Shown in pieces: positions 1 through 7,060 of a stretch of 13,813 nt of DNA. The first letter of the stretch is position 1, and each line of letters starts with the position of its first letter. Made by a program: the position numbers and the translations under genes. The stretch covers positions 1 through 13,813 of the forward strand of contig CAMFIY010000037.1 of NCBI GenBank assembly GCA_945952575.1. Reading direction: 5' to 3'. This DNA is from an uncultured Leucobacter sp. Its GTDB lineage: Bacteria; Actinomycetota; Actinomycetes; Actinomycetales; Microbacteriaceae. The notes beneath the pieces are model-generated. The model ran no database searches, was not told where the DNA came from, and saw nothing but the letters and a program-made list of their open reading frames with translations.

Positions 1-47
1 GAGATTCATGAGCGTCTCGTGGGCTCGGAGATGTGTATAAGAGACAG
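1..47. other. Illumina Nextera adapter remnant (not genomic)
   Basis: Positions 29-47 read AGATGTGTATAAGAGACAG, the Tn5 mosaic end used in Nextera kits. Positions 14-28 read GTCTCGTGGGCTCGG, the Nextera read-2 arm. The preceding TCATGAGC (6-13) sits where the 8-base i7 index belongs, and GAGAT (1-5) matches the end of the P7 primer. The four parts occur in library order, so this is untrimmed sequencing adapter at a contig end. Genomic sequence begins at about 48. Open frames that start in this stretch, with peptides such as SEMCIRDR, are artefacts. Confidence 0.97.
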
Positions 48-228
48 GCCCCTCCAGGATCAGCCCCCATTCGGCGGCATCGGCGAGGTCGTCGGCGCCG
101 CCGCCCTCGTGCACTTCGTAGAAGAGCACCTGTGCGCGGTCGGTCATCGCCCAGGCGCGAGCGCTCCCGTCCGGGATGTCGAGCTTCGCGAGGCGGTCGA
201 AGAATTCGGGGAATGATGCGGTCGCCAT
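48..228 (-). CDS. Small cupin-like protein A, C-terminus missing (contig end)
   Basis: Sixty residues are visible, starting with MATASFPEFFDRL. The ATG at 228-226 follows a clear GGAGAA ribosome site with about 6 bases of spacing. The protein aligns with cupins B (1609-1965) and C (5448-5780): the FPEFF opening, the QVLFYE strand and the EWGLILEG segment match their QALFFE and EWGYVIQG segments. The frame runs into adapter at 47, so the rest of the barrel, including the second cupin motif, is lost from the assembly and not necessarily from the genome. In motif 1 the two metal-ligand His positions upstream of EWG are Leu48 and Asp50, so metal binding is doubtful. It is the last visible gene of the livK-side operon, behind a strong hairpin. 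The function is unknown; it may be a small-molecule binding or sensing paralogue. Confidence 0.8.
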
Positions 229-257
229 GGTTCTTTCTCCTGACGGATCGTGATGGA

Positions 258-290
258 GGGTCCCCGCCCGGAACAGGTGGGCGGGGACCC
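258..290 (-). terminator. Intercistronic 12-bp hairpin between livK and cupin A
   Basis: GGGTCCCCGCCC (258-269) and GGGCGGGGACCC (279-290) are perfect inverted repeats around a 9-base loop. The hairpin starts about 15 bases after the livK stop codon and lies upstream of the cupin A ribosome site. No T-run follows on the minus strand. It may be an attenuating terminator that lowers expression of the downstream cupin, or a 3' stabiliser of the livK message. The structure is certain; the function is inferred. Confidence 0.7.
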
Positions 291-305
291 GGGGTGGATG
301 TCGGA

Positions 306-1520
306 TCAGCCGATGGCCGGCGGGTTGTCCGGCTTCATGGCCACGTCGAGATGCGGCTTCCCGTCGGTGACGCCGACGATCCGGTACTCGCGCTGCGTGT
401 CGAGATGCACGTCCTTCGTGAAGGTGAGCGGGAACGGCACCTCGACGCCCTGGAATGCGTTGAGCGCGTCGGCGACCTTCGTGCCCTCCGTGCTGCCGGC
501 GCTCTCGATGGCCTTCGTCAGCGCGTAGACGGCGGTGTAGCCCATGATGCCGTAGGTGTTCTGCACGTCGATCCCGTCCTCGCGGAACTTCTTCACGAGC
601 GAGTTGATCGCGTCGCTCGGGTCGTCGCCCCATACCGAGGCCCAGTCAGCCGTGTAGACGTCGCTCAGCTGCGGCATCGTCTCCTTGAACCAGAAGTCGC
701 CGGCCATACCGCTGCCGGAGATCACCGCTGCGTCGATGCCGGAGCTGCGGAGCGTCTTGACCGCCAGCGCGCCGCCCGGAGGGTAGGAGCAGAGCCCGAT
801 CACATCGGGCTGCTCCGCGAGGCCCTTGATGCGGGTCACCTGCGAGGCCAGCGAGTTGTCGGCGTTGTCGAAGGTGTCGGCGCCCAGCACCTTGCCGCCC
901 TCCTTCTCGAACTCCGCGCCGAACGCCTCGCAGAGATCCTTGCCGAAGTCGGTCGAGGTGTCCTCGAGGAGATAGGCGTTCGAGAAGCCCTTCTTCTGCT
1001 TGGCCCACTGTCCCATGACTGCGCCATCGCTCGTGACCGGGGTACCGAGCGAGTAGACGAGCGGCCCGAATTTCGCCCACTGCAGCGAACCGCCGCCGAG
1101 CGACATGGCCACCTTGCCGGCGGATGAGACGACCGATGCCGTGCCGCCGCCCAGGTTGAGGTCGATCGAGGTGATGACGGCGTCCGCTCCCTTGTCGAGC
1201 AGCTGCTGGCCCGCCGTCGTGGAGTTGTTGACGTCCGATCCGTTGTCCGCGCTGACGAGCTCGACCTTGCGTCCGAGCACGCCGCCGGCCGCGTTGATCT
1301 CGTCGACCGCGATCTTGGCACCGGTCAGCGACGGGCCCTCGTAGGGTTCGAAGACGCCGCTGAATCCTGCGGCGATGCCGATCGTGATGGGCTTGTCTCC
1401 CGAGGAGCCGCCGTTGTCGGAAGCGGTGGTCGCCGTGCAGCCGGAGACCGCGAGCGCGGTCACCGCCGCGAGCGCGGCGAGGCCGAGCCCACGCCGCCGG
1501 AGAAGGGATGAGGTGTTCAC
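306..1520 (-). CDS. LivK-type ABC transporter substrate-binding lipoprotein
   Basis: This is the extracellular ligand-binding component of a branched-chain amino acid/amide (Liv, HAAT family) ABC importer. A signal peptide with an RRR n-region and an Ala/Leu-rich core ends in the lipobox LAVSGC, so the mature protein should be lipid-anchored at Cys28 (counted from the chosen start). The body is a Peripla_BP_6 fold: it opens with ITIGIAAGFSGVF, followed by the GAKIAVDEINAAGGVLGRKV segment typical of LivK-like proteins. I place the start at GTG 1520 because AGGA lies about 9 bases upstream. The in-frame ATG at 1547 adds 9 residues but has no ribosome site. The gene lies near the end of the operon, after the permease and ATPase genes, and is flanked by hairpins. 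The ligand is not readable from sequence. Formamide, urea or another amide is as likely as an amino acid, given fmdA nearby and the FmdDEF amide importer of Methylophilus. Confidence 0.9.
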   Translation of the reverse strand: MNTSSLLRRRGLGLAALAAVTALAVSGCTATTASDNGGSSGDKPITIGIAAGFSGVFEPYEGPSLTGAKIAVDEINAAGGVLGRKVELVSADNGSDVNNSTTAGQQLLDKGADAVITSIDLNLGGGTASVVSSAGKVAMSLGGGSLQWAKFGPLVYSLGTPVTSDGAVMGQWAKQKKGFSNAYLLEDTSTDFGKDLCEAFGAEFEKEGGKVLGADTFDNADNSLASQVTRIKGLAEQPDVIGLCSYPPGGALAVKTLRSSGIDAAVISGSGMAGDFWFKETMPQLSDVYTADWASVWGDDPSDAINSLVKKFREDGIDVQNTYGIMGYTAVYALTKAIESAGSTEGTKVADALNAFQGVEVPFPLTFTKDVHLDTQREYRIVGVTDGKPHLDVAMKPDNPPAIG

Positions 1521-1578
1521 TGGACTGATTCCTAACTTCGTTGTCATCGGATATCGATTCGGATGGGTGGGTGGTTGA

Positions 1579-1602
1579 GCTCGGTGGGATGCCCCGCCGA
1601 GC
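1579..1602 (-). repeat. Intercistronic hairpin between cupin B and livK
   Basis: GCTCGGTGGG (1579-1588) pairs with CCCGCCGAGC (1593-1602) across a 4-base loop. There is one imperfect pair, which on the minus-strand transcript is A opposite C. The hairpin begins about 6 bases after the cupin B stop. No T-run follows. It may be a processing or attenuation element preceding livK. Confidence 0.5.
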
Positions 1603-1608
1603 GGATGA

Positions 1609-1965
1609 TCACGGCTTCGCTGCGAAGCGCTCGGTGCCGTCGAACACCGAGACGCCGATCAGGCCCGGGTGGTTGACGACGCTGTGGACGACGCCGTCGC
1701 CCACGAAATAGGACTCGCCGGGACCATAGGTGGTGGTCACGCCGTCGATGGTGATGTCGACACGGCCCTGGATCACGTAGCCCCACTCGTTGACGTGGCT
1801 GTGATCCGGGCTCTGGCTACCGCCGGGAAGCTCGAAGAAGAGCGCCTGGCAGCCGTCTCGCATCATGAAGGCCCGGCAGGTCTCGATCGGGATGTCGGCC
1901 TCGGGTAGCCGCTCGATGAAGGCCGGGAAGTATCCGACGCCGTCGCCGGTCTCGGATGTGCTCAT
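1609..1965 (-). CDS. Small cupin-domain protein B
   Basis: This is a 118-residue single-domain cupin. Motif 1 is DHSHVNEWGYVIQG, with His55, His57 and Glu60. Motif 2 is GESYFVGDGVVHSVVN, with His94, giving a full 3-His/1-Glu metal set. The HxH-to-Glu spacing is one residue shorter than the classic cupin pattern, and the usual motif-2 Pro is Gly89. I chose ATG 1965 because a GAG ribosome site lies 6 bases upstream and the family N-terminus (FPAFIERLP) follows soon after. A TTG at 2013 that overlaps the livF stop would add 16 residues unlike the paralogues. It lies 44 bases after livF and before livK, so it is cotranscribed with the transporter. It resembles small cupins used as binding, isomerase or lyase domains; the substrate is unknown. 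Confidence 0.85.
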   Translation of the reverse strand: MSTSETGDGVGYFPAFIERLPEADIPIETCRAFMMRDGCQALFFELPGGSQSPDHSHVNEWGYVIQGRVDITIDGVTTTYGPGESYFVGDGVVHSVVNHPGLIGVSVFDGTERFAAKP

Positions 1966-2009
1966 TGCGTACTCACTTTCATTCGGCGCCGCGGGCGGCG
2001 CGGTTCGGT

Positions 2010-2711
2010 TCAACTGAGATAGAGGTCGTTCAGACGGCCCTCGGCCATCAACTCGTCGTGGGATCCGGAGTGGACCAGCTCTCCGCGGCGGAGCACGTAG
2101 GCGCGGTCCGCCGTGGCGACCGCGCGCAGCGCGTTCTGCTCGACGAGCAGCACGCCGACGCCCTCCTGCCGAAGCTCCCGGACGACCTCGAAGACCAGGT
2201 CGACCATCTTCGGCGCGAGCCCGAGGGAGGGTTCGTCGAGCAGCAGGATCCGGGGCTCCGAGAGCAGCGCCCGAGCGATCGCGAGCTGCTGCTGCTCACC
2301 CCCGGAGAGCTTGCCCGCAGGCGACTTCGCGTAGCGTTTCAGCACCGGGAACCGCTCGAACACCCGCTCGGTCGCCGCGGCTGCGGTGGAGCGGTCCTTC
2401 CGCGCCGTCGCGCCGACCAGCAGGTTCTCCCGTACTGTCAGCGTCGCGAAGATGTCGCGCCCCTCCGGCACGATCGCGATGCCGTTCCGCGCGATCCACT
2501 CCGGAGGCCGCCCCTGGATCGGCTGGCCCTCCCACTCGACCGATCCCGAGGAGGGGGTGACCACGCCGCCGATGGCGGCGAGCGTGCTCGACTTCCCCGC
2601 GCCGTTGGCGCCGACCAGCGCGACGATCTCGCCGGGCGAGACCTCCAGCGAGAGCCCCTTCACCGCGGCGATGCCGCCGTAGTTCACGCTGAGATCAGTT
2701 ACCTTGAGCAT
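2010..2711 (-). CDS. livF: Liv-type ABC transporter ATP-binding protein (LivF-like)
   Basis: This 233-residue ATPase subunit works at the cytoplasmic face with LivG. Walker A is GANGAGKSS (34-42), the signature is LSGGEQQ (135-141) and Walker B is LLLDEP (156-161). The switch region is LVEQN, with Gln in place of His, as is usual for LivF. The start ATG at 2711 follows GAGGAG with 7 bases of spacing and lies inside the end of livG, giving a 17-base overlap that implies coupled translation. An upstream in-frame start at 2744 would add 11 residues and is less likely. The family is certain; the ligand is set by the binding protein. Confidence 0.93.
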   Translation of the reverse strand: MLKVTDLSVNYGGIAAVKGLSLEVSPGEIVALVGANGAGKSSTLAAIGGVVTPSSGSVEWEGQPIQGRPPEWIARNGIAIVPEGRDIFATLTVRENLLVGATARKDRSTAAAATERVFERFPVLKRYAKSPAGKLSGGEQQQLAIARALLSEPRILLLDEPSLGLAPKMVDLVFEVVRELRQEGVGVLLVEQNALRAVATADRAYVLRRGELVHSGSHDELMAEGRLNDLYLS

Positions 2712-3450
2712 GATTGCGCTCCTCTGCGTCGCCGTAGTAGGCATTGCGGACCGCGGGATCCGCTCGGACCTGCTCCGGGGTGCCCTCGGAGAGTGTTCTG
2801 CCGTAGTCGAGCACGTGGATGCGATGGCAGACCTGCATGATCAGCTTCATGTCGTGCTCGATCACGAGCAGCCCGACGCCGTGATCGCCGGGCATGCGGC
2901 TCAGCACCTCGGTCAGCTCGTCTGTCTCGAGATCGTTGAGACCGGCGGCCGGTTCGTCGAGCAGGAGATAGCTCGGTCGGGTCGCCAGCGCACGGAGGAT
3001 GCCGAGCCGCCGCTCGGCGCCGTAGGGCATGCTCGCAGCGGGATGGTGCGCCCACTGTGCGAGTCCGATGCTCGCCAGCAGATCCATGGCCTCCGCTCGC
3101 GCGGCCTTCCGCCTCCCGCCTCCGGCCAGCACGCCCAGTGCGATGTTGTCGAGCACGGAGAGGCCTCCGAACAGGCGCACGGCCTGGAAGGTGCGCACCA
3201 GTCCGGCCCGCGAGCGGCGCTCCGGGCTCCAGGCGGTGACGTCCTTGCCGTCGACGTGGATCCTGCCGCTGGACGGCGGCTGGTAGCCCGAGAGCACGTT
3301 CACGAGCGTCGTCTTGCCGGCTCCGTTCGGGCCGATCAGGCCGAGAATCTCCCCTCGGTGCAGTTCGAGGCTCACCCCGTCGAGCGCGCGCACGCCCTGG
3401 AACGAGACGCCCAATCCCTCGGCGCGCACGCCGTCGGTCGTCGCGTTCAT
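2695..3450 (-). CDS. livG: Liv-type ABC transporter ATP-binding protein (LivG-like)
   Basis: This 251-residue ATPase partners with LivF. Walker A is GPNGAGKTT (40-48), Walker B is LLLDEP (162-167) and the H-switch is IEHDM with His199. The signature is MPYGAERR (141-148) in place of LSGGQ, matching the relaxed LPYGxQRR form normal for LivG. The start ATG overlaps the livM stop as ATGA, and an AAGGAGG ribosome site lies in the end of livM. The C-terminus carries the usual LivG AYYG element. It is translationally coupled on both sides. Confidence 0.93.
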   Translation of the reverse strand: MNATTDGVRAEGLGVSFQGVRALDGVSLELHRGEILGLIGPNGAGKTTLVNVLSGYQPPSSGRIHVDGKDVTAWSPERRSRAGLVRTFQAVRLFGGLSVLDNIALGVLAGGGRRKAARAEAMDLLASIGLAQWAHHPAASMPYGAERRLGILRALATRPSYLLLDEPAAGLNDLETDELTEVLSRMPGDHGVGLLVIEHDMKLIMQVCHRIHVLDYGRTLSEGTPEQVRADPAVRNAYYGDAEERNHAQGN

Positions 3451-4529
3451 GAGGCCCCTCCTTCTGTTTCAGGCAGCGGACTCCGTCTGCGGGAGAACAG
3501 CGCGGCGACGTAGGCGCCGAGTTCTCGGCCGCGGGTCAGCCCCGACGGGATGAAGAGCAGCACGAGGAGCAGTGCCGCGGCGACGCCGAGATTCTGCAAA
3601 CCCGGGCGGGCGGTGATCTCGAGCGGGCCGATGGCGACGCCGCTCTCGAACTGGCGCAGCACCTCGCGCACGAGTGCGAGGAAGACCGTGCCGACCACGG
3701 CGCCCGAGAGCGACCGGGCGCCGCCGACCACGAGCATCGCCATCGTCAGCAGCGTCATGTCGAGGTAGAAGGCCTCCGGATTGAAGCTTCCGAGGTACTG
3801 TGCCAGTACTCCCCCGGCGATCCCGCAGAGGAAGGCGCTGATCGTGAACGCGACCACCCGCGTGCGCCAGACGCTGATGCCGAGCGAGCGAGCCGGAACG
3901 TCGTCCTCGCGAGTGGCGCGGAGGCGCAGACTCGTGCGGGACTCTCCGAAGGCCCAGGCCACGAGCACCGCGAACAGCGCCCAGGGCAGCGCCGTGAGCG
4001 GGGTCGTGAGCAGCGGCACGCCCGAGATCCCCGTCTGCCCGCCGGTGAGCGGCTTCAGGTTGGCGATGACCACGTAGACGATCGACATGAAGGCGAAGGT
4101 GACCAGCGCGGCCGAGAGTCCGCCGAGGCGGCTGACCACCATCGCGACCAGCACCCCGATCACGCCGGCGGCGATGCCGCCGACGAGGATGGCCTCGTTG
4201 AAGCCGAGCTCTCCGGCGGGAATCGACGGGAAGAGGACCTTCTTCGTCGTGTCCGGGATCCGGAGCGCGGCGGTCGTATAGGCGCCGATGGCGATGAACC
4301 CGGTGTGCCCGAAGGAGAACACCCCGGAGTTCCCGATGAAGGTGTACATGCCGACCACCGCGATGAGGGAGACCAGCAGTGTTGAGGTTGCGCGCACGTA
4401 GGCCGAGTTCCCGAAGAACTGACCGGCCAGGGCGACGATGACCACGAGCGCGAACAGGGTGGCCAGCGTCCAGCCGGGCCGCGGAGCGGTCGTCGTGGCG
4501 GCGCGCAGGCGCTGGGAGAGTGCGGACAT
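3447..4529 (-). CDS. livM: Liv-type ABC transporter permease (LivM-like)
   Basis: This 360-residue integral membrane permease belongs to the BPD_transp_2 family. It is hydrophobic through most of its length, with many predicted helices. It contains the LivM segment NSGVFSFGHTGFIAIGAY and a cytoplasmic ATPase-coupling loop around RATREDDVPARSLGI. The C-terminus is a basic cytoplasmic tail (SRRRSPLPETEGGAS). It starts 2 bases after the livH stop and overlaps livG by 4 bases. It forms the transport channel with LivH. Confidence 0.92.
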   Translation of the reverse strand: MSALSQRLRAATTTAPRPGWTLATLFALVVIVALAGQFFGNSAYVRATSTLLVSLIAVVGMYTFIGNSGVFSFGHTGFIAIGAYTTAALRIPDTTKKVLFPSIPAGELGFNEAILVGGIAAGVIGVLVAMVVSRLGGLSAALVTFAFMSIVYVVIANLKPLTGGQTGISGVPLLTTPLTALPWALFAVLVAWAFGESRTSLRLRATREDDVPARSLGISVWRTRVVAFTISAFLCGIAGGVLAQYLGSFNPEAFYLDMTLLTMAMLVVGGARSLSGAVVGTVFLALVREVLRQFESGVAIGPLEITARPGLQNLGVAAALLLVLLFIPSGLTRGRELGAYVAALFSRRRSPLPETEGGAS

Positions 4530-4531
4530 GC

Positions 4532-5413
4532 TCAGACCCTCTCTTTCTGACTGGCCGGGTGGATGATGCCGTTGGGCCGGAACAGCAGGACCAGCACGAG
4601 GACCCCGAAGACCATCGCGTCGCGGTACGACCGGATCTCCAACGGCAGCAGGGCTTGGAAGGCGACCGTGAGGATCCCCAGCAGATACCCCCCGACGACG
4701 GCGCCGACCATGCTGCCCATGCCGCCGATGATGGTGGCGACGAAGGCGGCGAAGACGGGGCTGGTGCCCATGCCGGTCGACGCCAGGCCGGTCCGCGAGG
4801 TCAGCAGCAGGCTGCCGATGAAGGCGAGCAGGCCGCTGATCGCGAATGCGAGTGCGATGATCCGGTTCGCCGGCACGCCGAGCGAGCGAGCCATCCGGAA
4901 GTTCTCGGCGGCGGCGCGCATCTGGATGCCGAAGCGGGTCCGGGTCAGGAACAGCGTCAGTGCGACGAGGCAGACCACGGTGACCAGGATCGACACGATG
5001 TCGAGGAGTGGAACGGAGATCGGCCCGATGCGGATCGGGTCGGAGAGCTCCGGAAGGATGCCCACGCTGCGCGGCGAGGAGCCGAGGAGCATGACCGCGA
5101 GGCTCTGCACGAGGTAGCTGACGGCGAACGAGGTCACCAGCAGCGTCTCATCGCGAGCTCCGCGGACCGGGCGGAATGCGATGCGCTCCATCAGCAGCGC
5201 CGCAGCCACCACGATGAGCGCCGACAGGCCGATCCGCAGCGCCACCGGCAGCCCGCCGAGGAACAGCAGGGAGAAGCCGCCGATCATGATCAGCTCGCCG
5301 TGCGCGAAGTTGATCAAGCGCATGATGCTGAAGACGACCGCCACCCCGAGGGCGAACAGCGCGTAGAGGCTGCCGAGGCTCAACGCATCGATGATGGACT
5401 GGAGATTGCCCAC
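4532..5413 (-). CDS. livH: Liv-type ABC transporter permease (LivH-like)
   Basis: This 293-residue membrane permease pairs with LivM. Family hallmarks are LGSLYALFALGVAVVFSIMR followed by NFAHGE near the N-terminus, and the coupling loop AAAENFRMARSLGVP. About eight hydrophobic segments are visible. The start is GTG at 5413, supported by AAAGGA about 8 bases upstream. It is the first transporter gene in the operon, 34 bases after cupin C. The length is normal for LivH. Confidence 0.92.
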   Translation of the reverse strand: MGNLQSIIDALSLGSLYALFALGVAVVFSIMRLINFAHGELIMIGGFSLLFLGGLPVALRIGLSALIVVAAALLMERIAFRPVRGARDETLLVTSFAVSYLVQSLAVMLLGSSPRSVGILPELSDPIRIGPISVPLLDIVSILVTVVCLVALTLFLTRTRFGIQMRAAAENFRMARSLGVPANRIIALAFAISGLLAFIGSLLLTSRTGLASTGMGTSPVFAAFVATIIGGMGSMVGAVVGGYLLGILTVAFQALLPLEIRSYRDAMVFGVLVLVLLFRPNGIIHPASQKERV

Positions 5414-5447
5414 GACTACGTCCTTTCCGGGTCGTATCCGACCTCGG

Positions 5448-5780
5448 TCAGCTCCGGCCCAGCGGGAATCGCTCGGGATCGTCGAACCCCGTGATCCCCG
5501 CCACCCCGGGGTGGTTCACGACGCTGTGGGGCACGCCGTCCGGGATGAAGAACGATTCGCCGGCACCGTAGGTGATCGTCTCGCCGTTCATCGTCACCGA
5601 GACCTCGCCGGAGAGGACGAGCCCCCACTCGTCGCAGTTCACATGCTCGCCGGCCGCGCTGCCCTCGGGAATCTCGTAGAAGATCGCCTGGGCCTGATCC
5701 GACATGGTGTGCGCGATCAGGCCGGGCATCGGCACGGCGGGCTTCGGCATGTGCGCGAAGAATTCGGGATAGTACGTCAT
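5448..5780 (-). CDS. Small cupin-domain protein C
   Basis: This 110-residue protein is a single cupin barrel closely related to cupins A and B. Motif 1 is EHVNCDEWGLVLSG, with His46 and Glu51; the second His of the usual HxH is Asn48. Motif 2 is GESFFIPDGVPHSVVN, with His85 and the canonical Pro. Metal binding by two His and one Glu remains possible. The ATG at 5780 is the natural start because the paralogues begin with the same PEFF segment; the ribosome site (AGAGAAG) is weak. The frame remains open upstream, but that part is antisense-like shadow of the amidohydrolase gene. It sits between the amidohydrolase and livH, 49 and 34 bases from each. Role unknown; it could process or bind the ring-opened product. 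Confidence 0.85.
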   Translation of the reverse strand: MTYYPEFFAHMPKPAVPMPGLIAHTMSDQAQAIFYEIPEGSAAGEHVNCDEWGLVLSGEVSVTMNGETITYGAGESFFIPDGVPHSVVNHPGVAGITGFDDPERFPLGRS

Positions 5781-5829
5781 CGGACTTCTCTGCTTTCTGG
5801 TGTGTGTCGTTGGTTTGCGGACCGGGTCA

Positions 5830-6948
5830 TCAGATCTCGCCGTGATCGACGATGACGGCGATGTTCCCGCCGCCGGCGGGCGCCTGGTGAACTGCGGCTC
5901 CGGAGATGTACAGCGCCGGATCCCCGATCGCCGAGGCGACGATGCCGCCGATGGTGGCCTTGACCTGAGCGATGTAGTGGGGATTCTCGGCCTCTTGCAC
6001 CTGGCGGTGCCCCCGCAGGGTCGGCCCCGGGGTGCCCCCCTTGATGAAGACCGCCACGATCCGCTTGCGCAGATCCTCGGGAATGTGGGTTTCGGGAACG
6101 TCGAGGCCCGCATCGCGCACAGCCCGCATGAGGGCGGAGACGTCGAGCGCGTCGGACATGACGGAGTGGCCGACCTGCAGGGAGCCGCCGGCCCCGAGTC
6201 GGTTGCCGAGCAGGACGATCTGGGTCTCGGGGTTCTCATGCCCGGTGGAGGTGGATGCGCGCGCGCTCCACAGCGAGCTGTTGGCGACGACATCCGCATC
6301 CCGGATCGGTCCCGCCACATCGCCGACGGCGATGCCGATTCCGAGGGCCGTGGCTCCGCTCGTGCTCAGCACCGTCGCCATGTCGTCGTAACCGGCGTCC
6401 CCGTGCTCGATCGGCGTGAAGTCGGTGAGGGCCGGAAGGCAGCTCTTGCCGAGGACGTAGGCGGTATCGCGCGGATCGATGCCGGCCGACGCCGCGGCCT
6501 CGCGGACGGAGTCCGCGACCGCTCCGACCATCGCGGCGCGTCCGCGTTCCGCGTCGAGGATCGGCGCCGTCTGGGCGGTCCCGATGGTGAGTCGAGGGCC
6601 GGATCCGACGACCGGCACGCCGGGAGTGCGGGTGAACACCACTGCGTTGGGGTCCAGCAGGCCGACCGCACCGCTCGAGAAGACCATGGGGATCTGCTCG
6701 ACCTGTCCCGGGGTCGACGACCCCAGCTCCAGGAGCGCGCGACGCAGTGCGCGATCCGCATCCATCCGCGTAGTGTCGAAACGATCGCCCGACCCCTGCG
6801 TCTTGCCCACGACGGCGACGACCTCGTTCGGATCGAGCCGGCTCTCCCGGACGAGCCGCTCGAGCCCGCTGACGTCGCTCGGATGCCCGAGCGAGATCTT
6901 GTGCGCGGCGACGGCGCTGCCCCGCTGCTCTCCTGCGTCTGAGTTCAT
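5830..6948 (-). CDS. Ring-opening amidohydrolase (cyanuric acid hydrolase/barbiturase family)
   Basis: This 372-residue protein has the three-fold repeated architecture of the AtzD/TrzD/barbiturase family, which hydrolyses cyclic imide rings using Lys/Ser pairs. The three Lys are in VVGK (Lys49), VLGK (Lys168) and FIKGG (Lys303). The three Ser motifs are FSSGAVG (Ser91), ASTSTG (Ser232/234) and YISGAAVHQAPAGGG (Ser349). Compared with AtzD as I remember it, SGGTEG has become SSGAVG, and SGGAEHQGP has become SGAAVHQAP, so two Glu, two Gly and one further Gly in the active-site motifs are replaced. This suggests a substrate other than cyanuric acid. The ATG at 6948 gives the family length; starts at 6990 and 7005 would add residues unlike the family. 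No ribosome site is visible before 6948, so the transcript may be leaderless. It is the first gene of the transporter operon. Family assignment is firm; substrate is unknown. Confidence 0.9.
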   Translation of the reverse strand: MNSDAGEQRGSAVAAHKISLGHPSDVSGLERLVRESRLDPNEVVAVVGKTQGSGDRFDTTRMDADRALRRALLELGSSTPGQVEQIPMVFSSGAVGLLDPNAVVFTRTPGVPVVGSGPRLTIGTAQTAPILDAERGRAAMVGAVADSVREAAASAGIDPRDTAYVLGKSCLPALTDFTPIEHGDAGYDDMATVLSTSGATALGIGIAVGDVAGPIRDADVVANSSLWSARASTSTGHENPETQIVLLGNRLGAGGSLQVGHSVMSDALDVSALMRAVRDAGLDVPETHIPEDLRKRIVAVFIKGGTPGPTLRGHRQVQEAENPHYIAQVKATIGGIVASAIGDPALYISGAAVHQAPAGGGNIAVIVDHGEI

Positions 6949-7060
6949 GAAATCAATAGTTATCAGACGTCTGCACAATTTGGCAAGCATCTGCTTCGAA
7001 GTCATCGCCCCGCTCGCTCTCCCGTTTGCTCTCGCTCCGCATCGGTGCTATCCAAGAGGT
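6949..7060. promoter_or_regulatory. Divergent promoter region between the amidohydrolase and fdhD
   Basis: This 112-base gap separates two operons transcribed away from each other. The part next to the amidohydrolase (about 6949-6990) is markedly AT-rich for this genome. On the minus strand TTGCCA and a TA-rich stretch lie about 18 bases apart, close to the start codon. On the plus strand TGCTAT (7046-7051) could be a -10 for fdhD. Both promoters are weak matches, and both would give very short or no leaders. Confidence 0.4.
6964..6973. promoter_or_regulatory. Candidate operator palindrome CAGACGTCTG
   Basis: This perfect 10-bp palindrome lies 16-25 bases upstream of the amidohydrolase start codon, within the AT-rich part of the divergent region and between the possible -35 and -10 elements. 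The position suits a repressor that blocks the transporter operon. The size and symmetry would suit a GntR- or TetR-class dimer, but no regulator gene is in the window. I saw no second copy in the other intergenic regions. Confidence 0.35.

Noticed and set aside
19..1127. Plus-strand open frames beginning in the first 50 bases, up to 364 residues
   Set aside because: They start inside the Nextera adapter and then run antisense to cupin A and livK; the composition is Arg/Gly-rich shadow sequence with no recognisable domain.
1521..1547. ATG start adding 9 residues to the binding protein
   Set aside because: No ribosome site precedes it, while the GTG at 1520 has AGGA; not excluded, only less likely.
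1966..2013. TTG start giving cupin B 16 more residues
   Set aside because: The extra residues have no counterpart in cupins A and C, and the ATG at 1965 has a fair ribosome site.
2704..3513. Plus-strand open frame opposite livG, and similar frames opposite livF, livH and fmdA
   Set aside because: All are shadows of the minus-strand Liv and FmdA genes, with no ribosome sites or motifs.
5781..6320. N-terminal extension of cupin C to a 290-residue protein
   Set aside because: The added segment lies within the amidohydrolase gene in another frame and is Pro/Ser/Arg-rich; the cupin starts naturally at 5780 like its paralogues.
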